A stretch of 41,810 bases of DNA from Armatimonadota bacterium (GCA_003577165.1 QEUM01000018.1:1-41810); one strand, 5' to 3'. Shown: positions 15,234-25,204, counted from the first letter of the stretch. Numbers and translations are program-made. The notes: generated by a model not told the origin, from the letters alone.

Positions 15234-15689
15234 CTACGGCGCCGGTACGGGCGGGCCGAGGCGGATCAGTTCCTGGTCCTCCCCCTGGAGAAGATCGGAG
15301 AGAGTGATTCGGCGCAGCGAGTGGTCGACGGCGATCTGGATTCGCAGCCACAGGCTTCTAACCCGGCACCCGGACAGGTGCCGGCAAGAGTCGGCGCCTC
15401 CACCCCTCGTATCGCAAAACTGGTGGTCGTAGAGTCTCCCGCCGAGGAACGCCAGCACCTCTCCGACGGCGATCTCTTCGGGTTGTCTCGCCAACTCATA
15501 ACCGCCGTCATGCCCGCGAATGCTCTTCACGAAGCCGCCGCGCCTTAGCAGGCGCATCATCTTCGCGACATTCGGCTGCGAAATGCCCTCCGCCTTGCAG
15601 ATCTGTGAGATGGTCACAGGTTCGCCGTCGCCGTGGGCAACGCGAAGCAAACACCTCAGTCCGTATTCCTCTTGCGCTGTGATCTTCAT
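15234..15689 (-). CDS. Rrf2-family transcriptional regulator (IscR/SufR-like)
   Basis: 151 residues. An N-terminal winged helix (ITAQEEYGLRCLLRVA; recognition helix around ISQPNVAKMMRLL; wing IRGHDGGYELAR) is followed by a dimerisation helix and three cysteines, C92, C102 and C108 (FCDT, DSCRH, SGCRV), placed to ligate an Fe-S cluster as in IscR and related Rrf2 sensors. The ATG at 15689 lies two bases after the sufT-like stop, making this the last gene of the suf operon. It most likely senses cluster status and regulates the operon by feedback. The frame is open further upstream, but the extra residues overlap the previous gene and do not match the family N-terminus. Confidence 0.85.
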   Translation of the reverse strand: MKITAQEEYGLRCLLRVAHGDGEPVTISQICKAEGISQPNVAKMMRLLRRGGFVKSIRGHDGGYELARQPEEIAVGEVLAFLGGRLYDHQFCDTRGGGADSCRHLSGCRVRSLWLRIQIAVDHSLRRITLSDLLQGEDQELIRLGPPVPAP

Positions 15690-15691
15690 GC

Positions 15692-16024
15692 CTACAAAAG
15701 CCCCAAGTCCATGCGCACCTCTTCCGGGATCCGCGACATGTCCCATGGTGGATCCCAAACCAATTCGACCTTCACGTCGTTCACATCAGGAACGGAGCGG
15801 ACAGCATGCTCAACTTCACCCGGCATCTGTCCTGCAACCGGACACATCGGCGTCGTCAATGTCATCTTGACGTACACGTTCTTCTGCTCGTCAATCTGGA
15901 TGTCGTAGATGAGCCCGAGATCATACAGGTTGACGGGGATTTCGGGATCGTATACGGTGCGGATCGCCTCGATGACCTCCCCTTCGAGCACACGAGCCTT
16001 CATGTCGGCGAGCGGGTCACTCAT
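15692..16024 (-). CDS. sufT: SufT-like MIP18/DUF59 Fe-S assembly factor
   Basis: 110 residues of the MIP18 (DUF59) family: the family core VYDPEIPVNLYDLGLIYDI, then VKMTLTTPMCPVAGQ with the conserved Cys of the family, and VWDPPWDMSRI near the end. Proteins of this family help mature iron-sulfur proteins and are called SufT when encoded with suf genes. The ATG at 16024 has GGAGACGGG before it and overlaps the sufU stop by eight bases. Position and family agree; the precise role (carrier or targeting factor) is known only in general terms. Confidence 0.85.
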   Translation of the reverse strand: MSDPLADMKARVLEGEVIEAIRTVYDPEIPVNLYDLGLIYDIQIDEQKNVYVKMTLTTPMCPVAGQMPGEVEHAVRSVPDVNDVKVELVWDPPWDMSRIPEEVRMDLGLL

Positions 16025-16475
16025 CTCCCGTCTCCGTCGTGACAACTTCATCTGCTCCGGCAAGCGCCGCCTTCATCGTGTGCCAAGCGAGCGTTGCGCA
16101 CTTCACGCGAAGCGGAAACTCCCGAACTCCCGACAGCGCCTGCAGTTTGCCCAGTTCTTCGGAATCGACCACATCCCTGCCCGCCACCATCTTGTGAAAC
16201 TTTTCGAAGAGCGCCTCGACTTCCTCGATGCGCTTTCCCTTCACGGCCTCACTCATCATGGATGCCGACGCCGTCGAAATCGCACATCCGACACCCGTGA
16301 ACGAAACGTCCTTGACCACGCCATCCTCTACGTCGAGCCAAAGTTTAACCTCATCGCCGCAAAGCGGGTTCTGCCCTTCAGCATGGCGGTTCGCGTGATC
16401 GAGCGTTCCGCTGTTGCGCGGACGCCGATAGTGATCGAGAATCACTTCTTGATACAGGTCCTGGAGTTCACTCAT
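16017..16475 (-). CDS. sufU: SufU, sulfur acceptor for the cysteine desulfurase
   Basis: 152 residues of the IscU/SufU fold. It accepts persulfide sulfur from SufS. Zinc/sulfur ligands are visible: C39 and D41 (PLCGDE), C64 (GVGCAIS) and C126 (RVKCATL). The spacer between the second and third Cys is longer than in IscU, as expected for SufU-type proteins. The ATG at 16475 overlaps the sufS stop as ATGA and has GAGGTG nine bases upstream; residues further upstream in the frame do not resemble the family. Coupled to sufS and sufT. Confidence 0.93.
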   Translation of the reverse strand: MSELQDLYQEVILDHYRRPRNSGTLDHANRHAEGQNPLCGDEVKLWLDVEDGVVKDVSFTGVGCAISTASASMMSEAVKGKRIEEVEALFEKFHKMVAGRDVVDSEELGKLQALSGVREFPLRVKCATLAWHTMKAALAGADEVVTTETGDE

Positions 16476-17725
16476 GGTCCGAACACCTCTTTGACCTTGA
16501 GGACTGCGGCGTGGAGTTGAGCTACGTCTTCCAGGTCGTTGTAGAAGGAAAAGGATGCGCGCACCGTGCCCGCCACTCCCAGGCGATGCATCAGCGGCTG
16601 AGCGCAATGATGGCCTGCGCGAACGGCAACGCCCTGCATGTCCAGGATCGTCCCGACATCGTGCGCGTGAACGCCCTGTATGTTGAAAGAGAGAATCGGT
16701 GCCTTCTTCGCCACATCTCCGTAAATCTTCAGCCCAGATATCTCGCGGAGCGCATGGGTCGCCTCTCTAAGCAGCGCGGATTCCCATCCGTGGACAGCGC
16801 TCCAATCGAGCGCGGCCATGTAATCAATCGCCGCGCCCATCGCGATCACGCCTTCGATGTTGGGCGTGCCCGCCTCGAACCGAAACGGCGGCTCGGCGTA
16901 AGTCGTTTTTTCGAACGTGACGGAGCGGATCATGTCTCCCCCACCCAAGAGCGGCCCCATCTCGGCAAGCCGGCTCGCCTTCCCGTAGAGTGCGCCAGCA
17001 CCCGTCGGGCCGAACGCCTTGTGCGCGCTGAACGCGAAGAAATCGCATCCCAAGGTTGCCAAGTCCACCGGATAGTGTGGGACGGCCTGCGCGCCATCCA
17101 CAAGAATCGGAACACCGGCCGACGACGCCAGTCGGCACATCTCCTGAATTGGATTCACGATGCCGATTGCATTCGACGCAAAGGTAACCGATGCGAAGGC
17201 GACATCGCTTCGGAGCAGTCTCGCAAACTCTTCGAGGTCGACGACCCCGTCATCGTCCACCGGCGCGACGAGCAGGCTCGCACCCGTCTCTTCACAAACC
17301 ATCTGCCACGGAACGATGTTCGCGTGATGTTCGATCCCTGTGATGAGGATCTTCTGGCCCGGCTTGATCCGCGGCATCACGAACCCACGGGCGACGAGGT
17401 TGATGGACTCCGTCGTCCCGCGAGTGAACACAATCTCGTGCGCGTCGCTCGCTTTGAGGAACCGAGCGATCTTTGAACGAACTTCTTCGTACTCCGCGCT
17501 CGCGATCTCGCTCAGGTAGTGCACACCCCGGTGCACGTTCGCGTTCTCCTCTTCATAGAAGCGCCGAATGCGCTCGATGACCATGCGCGGTTTCTGCGTC
17601 GTCGCCGCATTATCGAGGTACGCAAGCCGCTTTGACCGAACCGACTTCGCGAGAATCGGAAATTCTTTTCGCGCGGCGACTACGTCGAACCGTGCGCCAA
17701 GTTCGGGTTCAGGAATGGAGGTCAT
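16472..17725 (-). CDS. sufS: SufS cysteine desulfurase (PLP, class II)
   Basis: 417 residues. Releases sulfur from cysteine and passes it to SufU. Landmarks: AYLDNAATTQKP near residue 36, H134 in IEHHANIVPW, the PLP Lys K236 in FSAHKAFGPTG, and the persulfide Cys C374 in RAGHHCAQP with the short RxGHHC loop of the SufS class. The start is an ATG at 17725 (MTSIPEPE), which overlaps the sufD end by 17 bases; a TTG at 17755 is less likely. No proper Shine-Dalgarno precedes the ATG, so translation probably depends on ribosomes finishing sufD. Confidence 0.95.
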   Translation of the reverse strand: MTSIPEPELGARFDVVAARKEFPILAKSVRSKRLAYLDNAATTQKPRMVIERIRRFYEEENANVHRGVHYLSEIASAEYEEVRSKIARFLKASDAHEIVFTRGTTESINLVARGFVMPRIKPGQKILITGIEHHANIVPWQMVCEETGASLLVAPVDDDGVVDLEEFARLLRSDVAFASVTFASNAIGIVNPIQEMCRLASSAGVPILVDGAQAVPHYPVDLATLGCDFFAFSAHKAFGPTGAGALYGKASRLAEMGPLLGGGDMIRSVTFEKTTYAEPPFRFEAGTPNIEGVIAMGAAIDYMAALDWSAVHGWESALLREATHALREISGLKIYGDVAKKAPILSFNIQGVHAHDVGTILDMQGVAVRAGHHCAQPLMHRLGVAGTVRASFSFYNDLEDVAQLHAAVLKVKEVFGP

Positions 17726-19040
17726 CGGAGGACGGCAGAGTGTCTCCTGCCGCAAATCGTGCGAAGATGAGAGCTTCCAATTCGTTCTTCAACTGCTCCG
17801 GCTGAATAGCGTCAAGCACTTCCGAGGCGAACGCGAAGGTGAGAAGGTGACGCGCCGCCTTCGCGTCAATTCCGCGAGAACGGAGATAGAAGAGAGGTTC
17901 GTCGTCAATGCGGCCGATCGTCGCGCCATGCGTGCAGCGAACGTCGTCGGCAAAGATCTCCAACTGCGGCTTGCTGTTGATCACCGCGTCGTCGGAAAGA
18001 ATGAGGTTCATGTTCGACTGCTTCGAGTCCGTCTTCTGTGCGTCGGGTCGGACGATGATGCGGCCCCGAAAGACCGCGCTGGCCTTGTCGTCCACGATGC
18101 CCTTGTACATCTCGAAACTCGGACAGTTCGGCTTCGCGTGATCGAGAGTCGTGTGGTTGTCCACGTGCTGTTCGTTCCGAGCGATGTAGAGCGCGTTGAG
18201 CGTGGTCTCCGCAGCCTCACCGTCGAGGACGGAGCCAGTGTCGTTCCTAACGAGCGCCCCCCCGTATGTGAACGTCGTCTGCTCGACCTTAGCCCGATCT
18301 GCGCAGTTTGCCTGCAGGCTGGAGATGTGGAGCGCCTTCTCGCTCCCGAGTTGCAGCCGAGAGTGGAAGAGCCTCGCGTCGGCCGCGACCTTGATCTCGG
18401 TGACCGAATTCAAAAAGGCGACCTGATCACCCGGAACGGCGAACGTCTCGACCACCGTCGCTTCCGCCGCCTCATCGAGCATGCAAAGAAGTCGCGGGTG
18501 AGATGCCGCGGGCTTGCCCGACGAAACGCCGAGGTGGATGATGTGAACCGGTCGTGCGAGCGCCGCTCGCGTCGGAACCCAAAGGACGGCGCATTCGGCC
18601 GCGCACGCTGTGTTGAGCGCGACGAAGTGAAGCGTCCGCCAATCGGCGACCGTTCCGTAAACCGAAAGCAGTCTCTCCTGAACGGATTCAGGCGCGTTGC
18701 GCAGCAAGCCGACGTATGCGCCCGACAAATCCCGCGGAACGGAACTGAGCGCCTCATCCAACCGGCCGTTCACAAAGACCAGCCGAATTTCAGCATCCTG
18801 CATCGGAAGCGACCGCAGGATTCCGGACGGCGCAGCAGCTGACGGTCGGTGGTCGAACTCCGTTTCCGAAAGCACGCGCACGCTCGTGTTGCGCCACTCT
18901 TCGAGTTTCGTGTGAGGAAGCCCGAGCGCACGCGCCGCGGCGGCTGCCTCCTCCCGCAACTTCGGGAGGGGGGCTGCATCGCCGCCCGCGGCGATGCATG
19001 CCTCGATGAAATCGCTCTTCTGTATGGTCTGCGTGCTCAT
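17709..19040 (-). CDS. sufD: SufD, scaffold subunit of SufBCD
   Basis: 443 residues. Partner of SufB and SufC in the complex that builds Fe-S clusters. The C-terminal half has the SufB/D beta-helix signature (GEAAETTLNALYIARNEQHVDN, then CTHGATIGRIDDEPLFYLRSRG in the family position). The N-terminal helical region (FIEACIAAGGD, LPHTKLEEWRNTSV) is typical. The ATG at 19040 is seven bases after sufC; there is no Shine-Dalgarno (the leader reads TAATCAACCT), suggesting coupling by re-initiation. Confidence 0.93.
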   Translation of the reverse strand: MSTQTIQKSDFIEACIAAGGDAAPLPKLREEAAAAARALGLPHTKLEEWRNTSVRVLSETEFDHRPSAAAPSGILRSLPMQDAEIRLVFVNGRLDEALSSVPRDLSGAYVGLLRNAPESVQERLLSVYGTVADWRTLHFVALNTACAAECAVLWVPTRAALARPVHIIHLGVSSGKPAASHPRLLCMLDEAAEATVVETFAVPGDQVAFLNSVTEIKVAADARLFHSRLQLGSEKALHISSLQANCADRAKVEQTTFTYGGALVRNDTGSVLDGEAAETTLNALYIARNEQHVDNHTTLDHAKPNCPSFEMYKGIVDDKASAVFRGRIIVRPDAQKTDSKQSNMNLILSDDAVINSKPQLEIFADDVRCTHGATIGRIDDEPLFYLRSRGIDAKAARHLLTFAFASEVLDAIQPEQLKNELEALIFARFAAGDTLPSSDDLHS

Positions 19041-19047
19041 AGGTTGA

Positions 19048-19809
<762 letters not shown>

Positions 19810-19826
19810 GTTTCCTAATCCTGTCG

Positions 19827-21275
19827 TTATCCGACGCTTCCTTCAAGGCTGACGGCAAGCAACTTCTGCGCCTCCACCGCGAATTCCATCGGCAGTTCGC
19901 GGAACACTTCTTTGCAGAAGCCGTTGACGATCATCGAGACCGCGTCTTCCGTTGAGATCCCGCGCTGATTGCAGTAGAAAATCTGGTCTTCGCCGATCTT
20001 CGACGTGGACGCTTCATGTTCGACCGTAGCGGTCGAATTACGAACTTCAAGATATGGGAAGGTGTGCGCGCCGCACTTGTCCCCAATCAGGAGCGAATCG
20101 CACTGCGAGTAGTTTCGCGCGTTCGTCGCGCCGCGGTTGATTCTCACGAGGCCCCGATACGTGTTCTGCCCGAACTTCGCCGAAATCCCCTTCGACACGA
20201 TCGTGCTCCGCGTGTTCTTGCCGATGTGCACCATCTTCGTTCCCGTGTCCGCCTGCTGGCGCAGGGACGTAAGCGCGACGGAGTAGAACTCGCCGACCGA
20301 GTCGTCTCCGATGAGCAGCACGCTGGGATACTTCCACGTGATCGCGGAACCCGTTTCGACTTGCGTCCAAGAGATCTTCGACCGATTGCCGAGGCACTTC
20401 CCTCGCTTCGTCACGAAGTTGTAGATGCCCCCCACCCCGTTCTCGTCGCCCGGGTACCAGTTCTGAACCGTGGAGTATTTGATCGTCGCGCCCTCCAGGG
20501 CGACCAACTCGACCACCGCGGCGTGCAGTTGGTTTTCGTCTCGCATCGGCGCAGTGCAGCCTTCGAGGTAACTGACATACGCGCCTTCGTCGGCGATGAT
20601 GAGAGTCCGCTCGAATTGGCCCGTGTTCTTCGCGTTGATGCGGAAGTAAGTCGAGAGTTCCATCGGACAGCGAACTCCCTTCGGAACGTACACGAAGGAC
20701 CCGTCGCTGAACACAGCGGAGTTGAGCGTGGCGAAGAAGTTGTCCGTTACGGGAACGACCGAGCCGAGGTACTTCTTCACAAGTTCGGGATGCTCGCGAA
20801 TCGCCTCCGACATCGAACAGAAGATGATGCCGTGCTTCTCGAGTTCTTCCTTGAACGTCGTGGCTACGGAAACGCTGTCGAACACGGCGTCCACCGCCAC
20901 TCCCGCAAGAAGCGCCCGCTCATGCAAAGGAATCCCGAGTTTCTCGTATGTCTCAAGAAGTTTCGGGTCCACCTCGTCGAGGCTCTTCGGCCCGTCCGCC
21001 ATGGACTTCGGCGCGGCGTAATAGACGATGGATTGATAATCGATCGGGTCGTAGCGGACGTTCTGCCAGGTCGGCTCCTCCATCTTCGTCCAGTGCCGGA
21101 AGGCCTCAAGCCGCCACTCAAGCATCCACTCGGGCTCTCCCTTCTTCGCAGAGATGAATCGAATGGTGTTCTCGTCGAGACCCGGCGGGGCAGACTCCTG
21201 CTCGATGTCGGTGACGAACCCCCACTCGTACTCCCGTTCTGCGGCCTGTTCGAGGGTGTTGAGATCAGTGCTCAT
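19827..21275 (-). CDS. sufB: SufB, main scaffold of the SufBCD complex
   Basis: 482 residues, normal length for SufB. The first gene of the operon. Characteristic segments include [16 protein letters not shown] near residue 30, [19 protein letters not shown] near 190, the EGCTAP loop near 240, and the C-terminal [20 protein letters not shown], followed by QRGISTEDA. SufB accepts sulfur and holds the nascent cluster. Transcription should start about 15 bases upstream, from the promoter at 21297-21325. The leader is thus very short and carries only a weak AAGAG as ribosome site. Confidence 0.96.
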   Translation of the reverse strand: MSTDLNTLEQAAEREYEWGFVTDIEQESAPPGLDENTIRFISAKKGEPEWMLEWRLEAFRHWTKMEEPTWQNVRYDPIDYQSIVYYAAPKSMADGPKSLDEVDPKLLETYEKLGIPLHERALLAGVAVDAVFDSVSVATTFKEELEKHGIIFCSMSEAIREHPELVKKYLGSVVPVTDNFFATLNSAVFSDGSFVYVPKGVRCPMELSTYFRINAKNTGQFERTLIIADEGAYVSYLEGCTAPMRDENQLHAAVVELVALEGATIKYSTVQNWYPGDENGVGGIYNFVTKRGKCLGNRSKISWTQVETGSAITWKYPSVLLIGDDSVGEFYSVALTSLRQQADTGTKMVHIGKNTRSTIVSKGISAKFGQNTYRGLVRINRGATNARNYSQCDSLLIGDKCGAHTFPYLEVRNSTATVEHEASTSKIGEDQIFYCNQRGISTEDAVSMIVNGFCKEVFRELPMEFAVEAQKLLAVSLEGSVG

Positions 21276-21296
21276 GAATGCGGCTCTTAGGCTGAG

Positions 21297-21325
21297 ATTA
21301 TGGCAATTCTGGACAAAAAAGTCAA
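21297..21325 (-). promoter_or_regulatory. Sigma-70-type promoter of the suf operon
   Basis: On the minus strand TTGACT (21325-21320) and CATAAT (21302-21297) are separated by exactly 17 bases; each differs from consensus at one position. The predicted start is near 21290, leaving a leader of about 15 nt before the sufB ATG. An Rrf2 protein such as the one encoded at the end of the operon could bind across it, but I see no clear operator. Confidence 0.8.
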
Positions 21326-21357
21326 GAATGGTCGCTGCCCGTGGCGCGATCCAGGGC

Positions 21358-21396
21358 CAATTCCCCGAGGACTGACGCTAATTTCCGGGGGAATTG
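21358..21396. repeat. 9-bp inverted repeat upstream of gspE
   Basis: CAATTCCCC (21358-21366) and GGGGAATTG (21388-21396) are perfect reverse complements with centres 30 bases apart, close to three helical turns. The repeat ends 17 bases before the gspE start and about 60 bases beyond the suf promoter. It could be an operator for either divergent operon, or a hairpin in the gspE leader that hides the only G-rich ribosome-site-like stretch (21387-21391). I found no convincing promoter for gspE in this gap. Confidence 0.45.
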
Positions 21397-21413
21397 CGTA
21401 GTACCTGTTCGTC

Positions 21414-23048
21414 GTGCGCAGTTCAAGCCGCCCCTCCGACGCACCCGAGGACTCGACGCCCGCCCCCTACGGGAACGGCGACGCCTTGGCGGGCGCCCAT
21501 TCGGGGACGGGGAACGGCGCCTCCTCCATATCCTGGCTGCCCACGATCGACCTCGCCGAGACCCAGCCCGACCCTACGATCATCGAGAGGGTGCCGGCCG
21601 GCTTCGCTCTCCAGAACCAGATCCTGCCCCTCTGGATGGAGGGCGCCTCTCTCGCCGTTGCCATCGGCACTGTGGAGGCCCTCAAGGCGGCGGACGACCT
21701 GAGCGTGCTCCTCTCCATGCCGGTCAAGGCGTACCTCGCCGACGCGGCGATCATCCGCGAGCGCATCGAGGAGCGGTTCATCGAAGAGATCATGGCGGGG
21801 CTGCCTGCGGAGGAAGGCGCCTACACCGAGATTGACGAGTCCACGGACCTCGCGGACCTGCAAAAGATGGCCGGAGAGACGGCCGTCGTGCAGATGGTCA
21901 ATCTGGTTTTTGCCCAAGCAGTGAGAGACTCGGCGAGCGACATTCACATCGAGCCCTATGAGCGCGAAGTGAAAGTGCGCTACCGGATCGACGGAATGCT
22001 GCACGACGTCATGCGCCCCCCAAAGCGCATGCACGCAGCGATCGTCTCGCGCCTGAAAATCCTCGGCGAAATGAACATCGCGGAGCGGCGACTCCCGCAG
22101 GACGGACGCATCCGCCTACAGATCGCCGGCCGACAGATAGACGTCCGCGTGTCCATCGTTCCGACCGTCTACGGCGAACGAGCCGTGATGAGAATCCTCG
22201 ACAAGTCGACAGCTATGCTCGGTTTGAACGAACTGGGCATGGTCGGCGACACCTTCGAAAAGTTTCGGCGGCTCATCCGCCAACCTCACGGAATCATCCT
22301 CGTCACGGGCCCAACGGGCAGCGGCAAATCCACCACCTTGTATGCGTCGCTTCAAGAGATTTACTCCCCGACGACGAACATCCTAACCATCGAAGATCCG
22401 GTCGAGTACCAAGTCCCAGGCATCGGCCAAATTCAAGTTCGTCCAAACATCGGCCTGACATTCGCGAACGGACTGCGAAGCATCGTGCGCCAAGACCCCG
22501 ACATCATCATGGTCGGCGAAATCCGCGACCATGAAACGGCCGAGATCGCGATCCACGCCGCGCTGACGGGCCACCTCGTGTTCTCGACGCTTCACACAAA
22601 CGACGCGGCCGGCGCCGTGACTCGACTCCTCGACATGGGAGTCGAGCCGTACCTTGCAGCCAGTTCCCTCATCGGAGTCGTCGCACAAAGACTCGTCCGC
22701 CAGAACTGTTTGAACTGCGCGCAGCCGACAGAGGAGACGGACGACGCTCTCCGCTCACTCGGCATCACGCGCGAAGAAGCGGAAAGCGGCAGGCTGATGC
22801 GCGGCGTGGGCTGCGACAAATGCCAAGGCACCGGCTATCGCCGCCGAACCGGCCTCTTCGAGTTCTTCCTGGTGGATGAGAACATCCGCCGAATGACGGT
22901 GGAACGCGCGTCCGCAAGCGCGATGAAACAGTACGCAGTGGACCATCAAGGAATGCGAACGCTGTTAGGTGACGGAAAACTTGCCGTTCTCGCGGGCAAG
23001 ACAACGATCGAAGAAGTCCTGCGAGTCGCTCAGAGGGAGGACTTCTAA
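21414..23048 (+). CDS. gspE: GspE/PilB-type secretion ATPase
   Basis: 544 residues. The cytoplasmic hexameric motor of the type II secretion system. An N-terminal domain (to about 150) is followed by the N2 domain (SDIHIEPYEREVKVRYRIDG at 175-194), Walker A GPTGSGKST (299-307), an Asp box, Walker B DPDIIMVGEIRD (361-372), a His box (HLVFSTLHTNDA) and a four-Cys zinc site (C432, C435, C467, C470). The start is a GTG at 21414 without an obvious Shine-Dalgarno; the first 40 residues are low-complexity and might not all be translated. The next gene begins two bases after its stop. Confidence 0.94.
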   Translation: MRSSSRPSDAPEDSTPAPYGNGDALAGAHSGTGNGASSISWLPTIDLAETQPDPTIIERVPAGFALQNQILPLWMEGASLAVAIGTVEALKAADDLSVLLSMPVKAYLADAAIIRERIEERFIEEIMAGLPAEEGAYTEIDESTDLADLQKMAGETAVVQMVNLVFAQAVRDSASDIHIEPYEREVKVRYRIDGMLHDVMRPPKRMHAAIVSRLKILGEMNIAERRLPQDGRIRLQIAGRQIDVRVSIVPTVYGERAVMRILDKSTAMLGLNELGMVGDTFEKFRRLIRQPHGIILVTGPTGSGKSTTLYASLQEIYSPTTNILTIEDPVEYQVPGIGQIQVRPNIGLTFANGLRSIVRQDPDIIMVGEIRDHETAEIAIHAALTGHLVFSTLHTNDAAGAVTRLLDMGVEPYLAASSLIGVVAQRLVRQNCLNCAQPTEETDDALRSLGITREEAESGRLMRGVGCDKCQGTGYRRRTGLFEFFLVDENIRRMTVERASASAMKQYAVDHQGMRTLLGDGKLAVLAGKTTIEEVLRVAQREDF

Positions 23049-23050
23049 GG

Positions 23051-24256
23051 GTGAAGACCTTCGCTTACACGGCTCTCGACGCCGCGGGCCGTAAGAAGAG
23101 CGGCTTCGTCGACGCCGAGACCAAGCAGACAGCGATTGCGAAAGTCGCCTCCGAAGGCAAGTTCGTCGTCGACATTCAGGAGGCGGAAGAGAAGGTCGCC
23201 ACGAAGGCCGTCGTAGGCGGCAAGATCTCTCGATCGGACCTCGCTCTTTTCACTCGCCGCCTGGCAGACCTCTCGGCCGCAGGCCTGCCCCTTGACCGCG
23301 TTCTCAAAGTCATCAGCGAGCAATCGGAGTCGCCGCTTTTGGCCCACATCGTTGAGAGCGTGCTCGAAAACGTCCGGGGGGGGATGCCGGTCTCCGAGGC
23401 TTTGGCGCAGCATCCTAAATATTTCCCCGAGGTGTACACCCAAACGCTCCGCGCAGGAGAGGCGAGCGGTCAGTTCCCTGAGGTCGCCGGAAGGCTTGCG
23501 GACTTCCAACAGATGGAAGTAACCAGGCGAAGCCAGATCGCATCGGCAATGGTCTATCCGATTGTGCTCACCGTCGTGGCGGTCGGCGTCGTCGTGTTCC
23601 TATTGACTTTCGTTGTGCCGCGGCTTTCCGGAGTGTTCAGAGACTTGGGCGGTGATCTCCCTGCGACTACGCGAATCCTCTTAGCCACGACGGACTTCTT
23701 GACCTCGAATGGGCTGACGCTGCTCGCAGGGATCATCGTGACCGTGCTCGCCCTGCGGGCATGGTTCGCGACGCCCGGGGGGGCGCTGTTCAGAGACATG
23801 ACGGTTCTGCGCGCGCCGCTGCTTGGCAAAATAGTGGAGAAGGCCGTCGTGTCACGGTACTCGCGCGTCCTGGGCATGCTGGTCTACGGCGGAGTGCCCA
23901 TCCTCGAATCGCTGAACCTGGCGGGGTTGTCCACCGGCAACCGGGTGTTCGCGCAGCACAGCGAAAAGGTCCGCGAGGACGTGCGCGAGGGGCGTTCGAT
24001 CGCTGACTCGATGCGAGACGCCTCCTGTTTCCCGCCCGTGCTGACACACATGGTGGCCATCGGCGAAGAAACTGGCGATCTGCCCAAAATGCTCAGCCGC
24101 GTTTCAGACAGTTTAGATTTCGAAGTGGACAATGGAATCCGGCGACTGATGTCCCTCTTCGAGCCCGCTATCGTAATCGTGATGGGCTCGTTCGTAGGTT
24201 TCGTCGTCCTCTCCGTTCTCCTCCCGATCTATCAAGCACAAAACTTGGTGAAATGA
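23051..24256 (+). CDS. gspF: GspF inner-membrane platform protein
   Basis: 401 residues. Two tandem GspF domains (SDLALFTRRLADLSAAGLPLD near 60-80 and VSRYSRVLGMLVYGGVPILE near 265-285) and three transmembrane helices (about 172-195, 222-240, 372-395) place it in the inner membrane, where it links the ATPase to the pseudopilus. The GTG at 23051 is preceded by GGGAGG. The 3' end overlaps gspG by four bases (ATGA). Confidence 0.95.
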   Translation: MKTFAYTALDAAGRKKSGFVDAETKQTAIAKVASEGKFVVDIQEAEEKVATKAVVGGKISRSDLALFTRRLADLSAAGLPLDRVLKVISEQSESPLLAHIVESVLENVRGGMPVSEALAQHPKYFPEVYTQTLRAGEASGQFPEVAGRLADFQQMEVTRRSQIASAMVYPIVLTVVAVGVVVFLLTFVVPRLSGVFRDLGGDLPATTRILLATTDFLTSNGLTLLAGIIVTVLALRAWFATPGGALFRDMTVLRAPLLGKIVEKAVVSRYSRVLGMLVYGGVPILESLNLAGLSTGNRVFAQHSEKVREDVREGRSIADSMRDASCFPPVLTHMVAIGEETGDLPKMLSRVSDSLDFEVDNGIRRLMSLFEPAIVIVMGSFVGFVVLSVLLPIYQAQNLVK

Positions 24257-24696
24257 GAATGCACACAAACAAACGCAAAAGACCTCAAGCGTTCACGCTC
24301 ATCGAACTTCTCGTCGTGATCTTGATTCTGGCGATCCTCGCAGCGATGATCGTTCCGCGCGTCGTAGGACGCACTTCGGACGCAAAGCGCGCGAAAGCGG
24401 CGACGGACATCGCGGTTTTGAGCGGCCTTCTTCAGACGTTTCGGATTGACACGGACCGCTTTCCCACGACCGAAGAGGGCCTCGATGCGCTGAGAACTCC
24501 TCCTTCGGACATCAACAACTGGCGCGGTCCCTACGCAACCAAGCCAATCCCTGCCGATCCGTGGGGTTACGAGTACATCTATGAGTACCCCGGCCCGGCA
24601 GGTGAAGACAGTTTTCTATTGATGTCCTACGGCTCGGACGGCCAGCCGGGCGGCGAAGGCGAAGCGGCGGACATCATCGAGGGTGAAGAGGGTTAG
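24253..24696 (+). CDS. gspG: GspG major pseudopilin
   Basis: 147 residues. A prepilin signal is present: a basic leader RMHTNKRKRPQA, cleavage predicted between A13 and F14, and Glu at mature position 5 (FTLIELLVV). A Gly is more usual than Ala at the cleavage site. The C-terminal half has the GspG pattern FPTTEEGLDAL, WRGPYATKPIPADPWG and LLMSYGSDGQPGGEGE; the last contains the calcium-loop motif. It forms the shaft of the pseudopilus. Confidence 0.95.
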   Translation: MRMHTNKRKRPQAFTLIELLVVILILAILAAMIVPRVVGRTSDAKRAKAATDIAVLSGLLQTFRIDTDRFPTTEEGLDALRTPPSDINNWRGPYATKPIPADPWGYEYIYEYPGPAGEDSFLLMSYGSDGQPGGEGEAADIIEGEEG

Positions 24697-25204
24697 ACGC
24701 TCAGCCTTTACGCTGGTCGAACTCGTCATCGTCATCACGCTCTTCGCGCTGATGGCGGCCGTCGTAGCGCCTCGACTCGTCACGGGCTACACGAATTCCG
24801 AGCAGCGATCCGGCCTTCGCCGAATGCTCTCGTTCGTCCGAACGGCGCGTGAAACCGCGATCCTCACGGCGTCACCGGTCACCGTTACCGTAAACGCCGA
24901 CGGACGACTCGAGATGGTCCAAACGGCCAACGACGAAGAGCAAGTTCTCGGCGCATTTCGAGTTCCGGATGGATTTCAGTTGACCGACCCCAGACCGACT
25001 TCTTCGCAGACCGGCGAGGAATCCTCAGTCACCTTCTTCGCCGACGGCAGTGCGTCAGGTGGAGACTTCCTGTTCGACGACGGGTCGGGTGTAAGGAGGG
25101 CGCTCCGCGTGGAAAGTGCAACGGGAGCAGTCGAGTGGACGGCCGAAGATGCTACGGAAGAAGAGGACACGTGGGCCGCAGGGGAGTTGCAGCGCCGTGG
25201 CTAA
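24683..25204 (+). CDS. gspH: GspH-like minor pseudopilin
   Basis: 173 residues from a GTG at 24683, overlapping gspG by 14 bases. Prepilin signal RRSA/FTLVELVIVI with cleavage after A8 and Glu at mature position 5. The passenger is beta-rich with a hydrophilic acidic tail. By gene order and length it corresponds to GspH, a minor pseudopilin of the tip or shaft. Sequence alone does not separate GspH from similar FimT-type proteins, but the operon context does. Confidence 0.85.
   Translation: MKRVRRSAFTLVELVIVITLFALMAAVVAPRLVTGYTNSEQRSGLRRMLSFVRTARETAILTASPVTVTVNADGRLEMVQTANDEEQVLGAFRVPDGFQLTDPRPTSSQTGEESSVTFFADGSASGGDFLFDDGSGVRRALRVESATGAVEWTAEDATEEEDTWAAGELQRRG

Noticed and set aside
20016-21290. 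Open frame of about 424 codons antisense to sufB
   Set aside because: The sense strand encodes unmistakable SufB. The antisense product is Arg/Val/Glu-rich with no family pattern.
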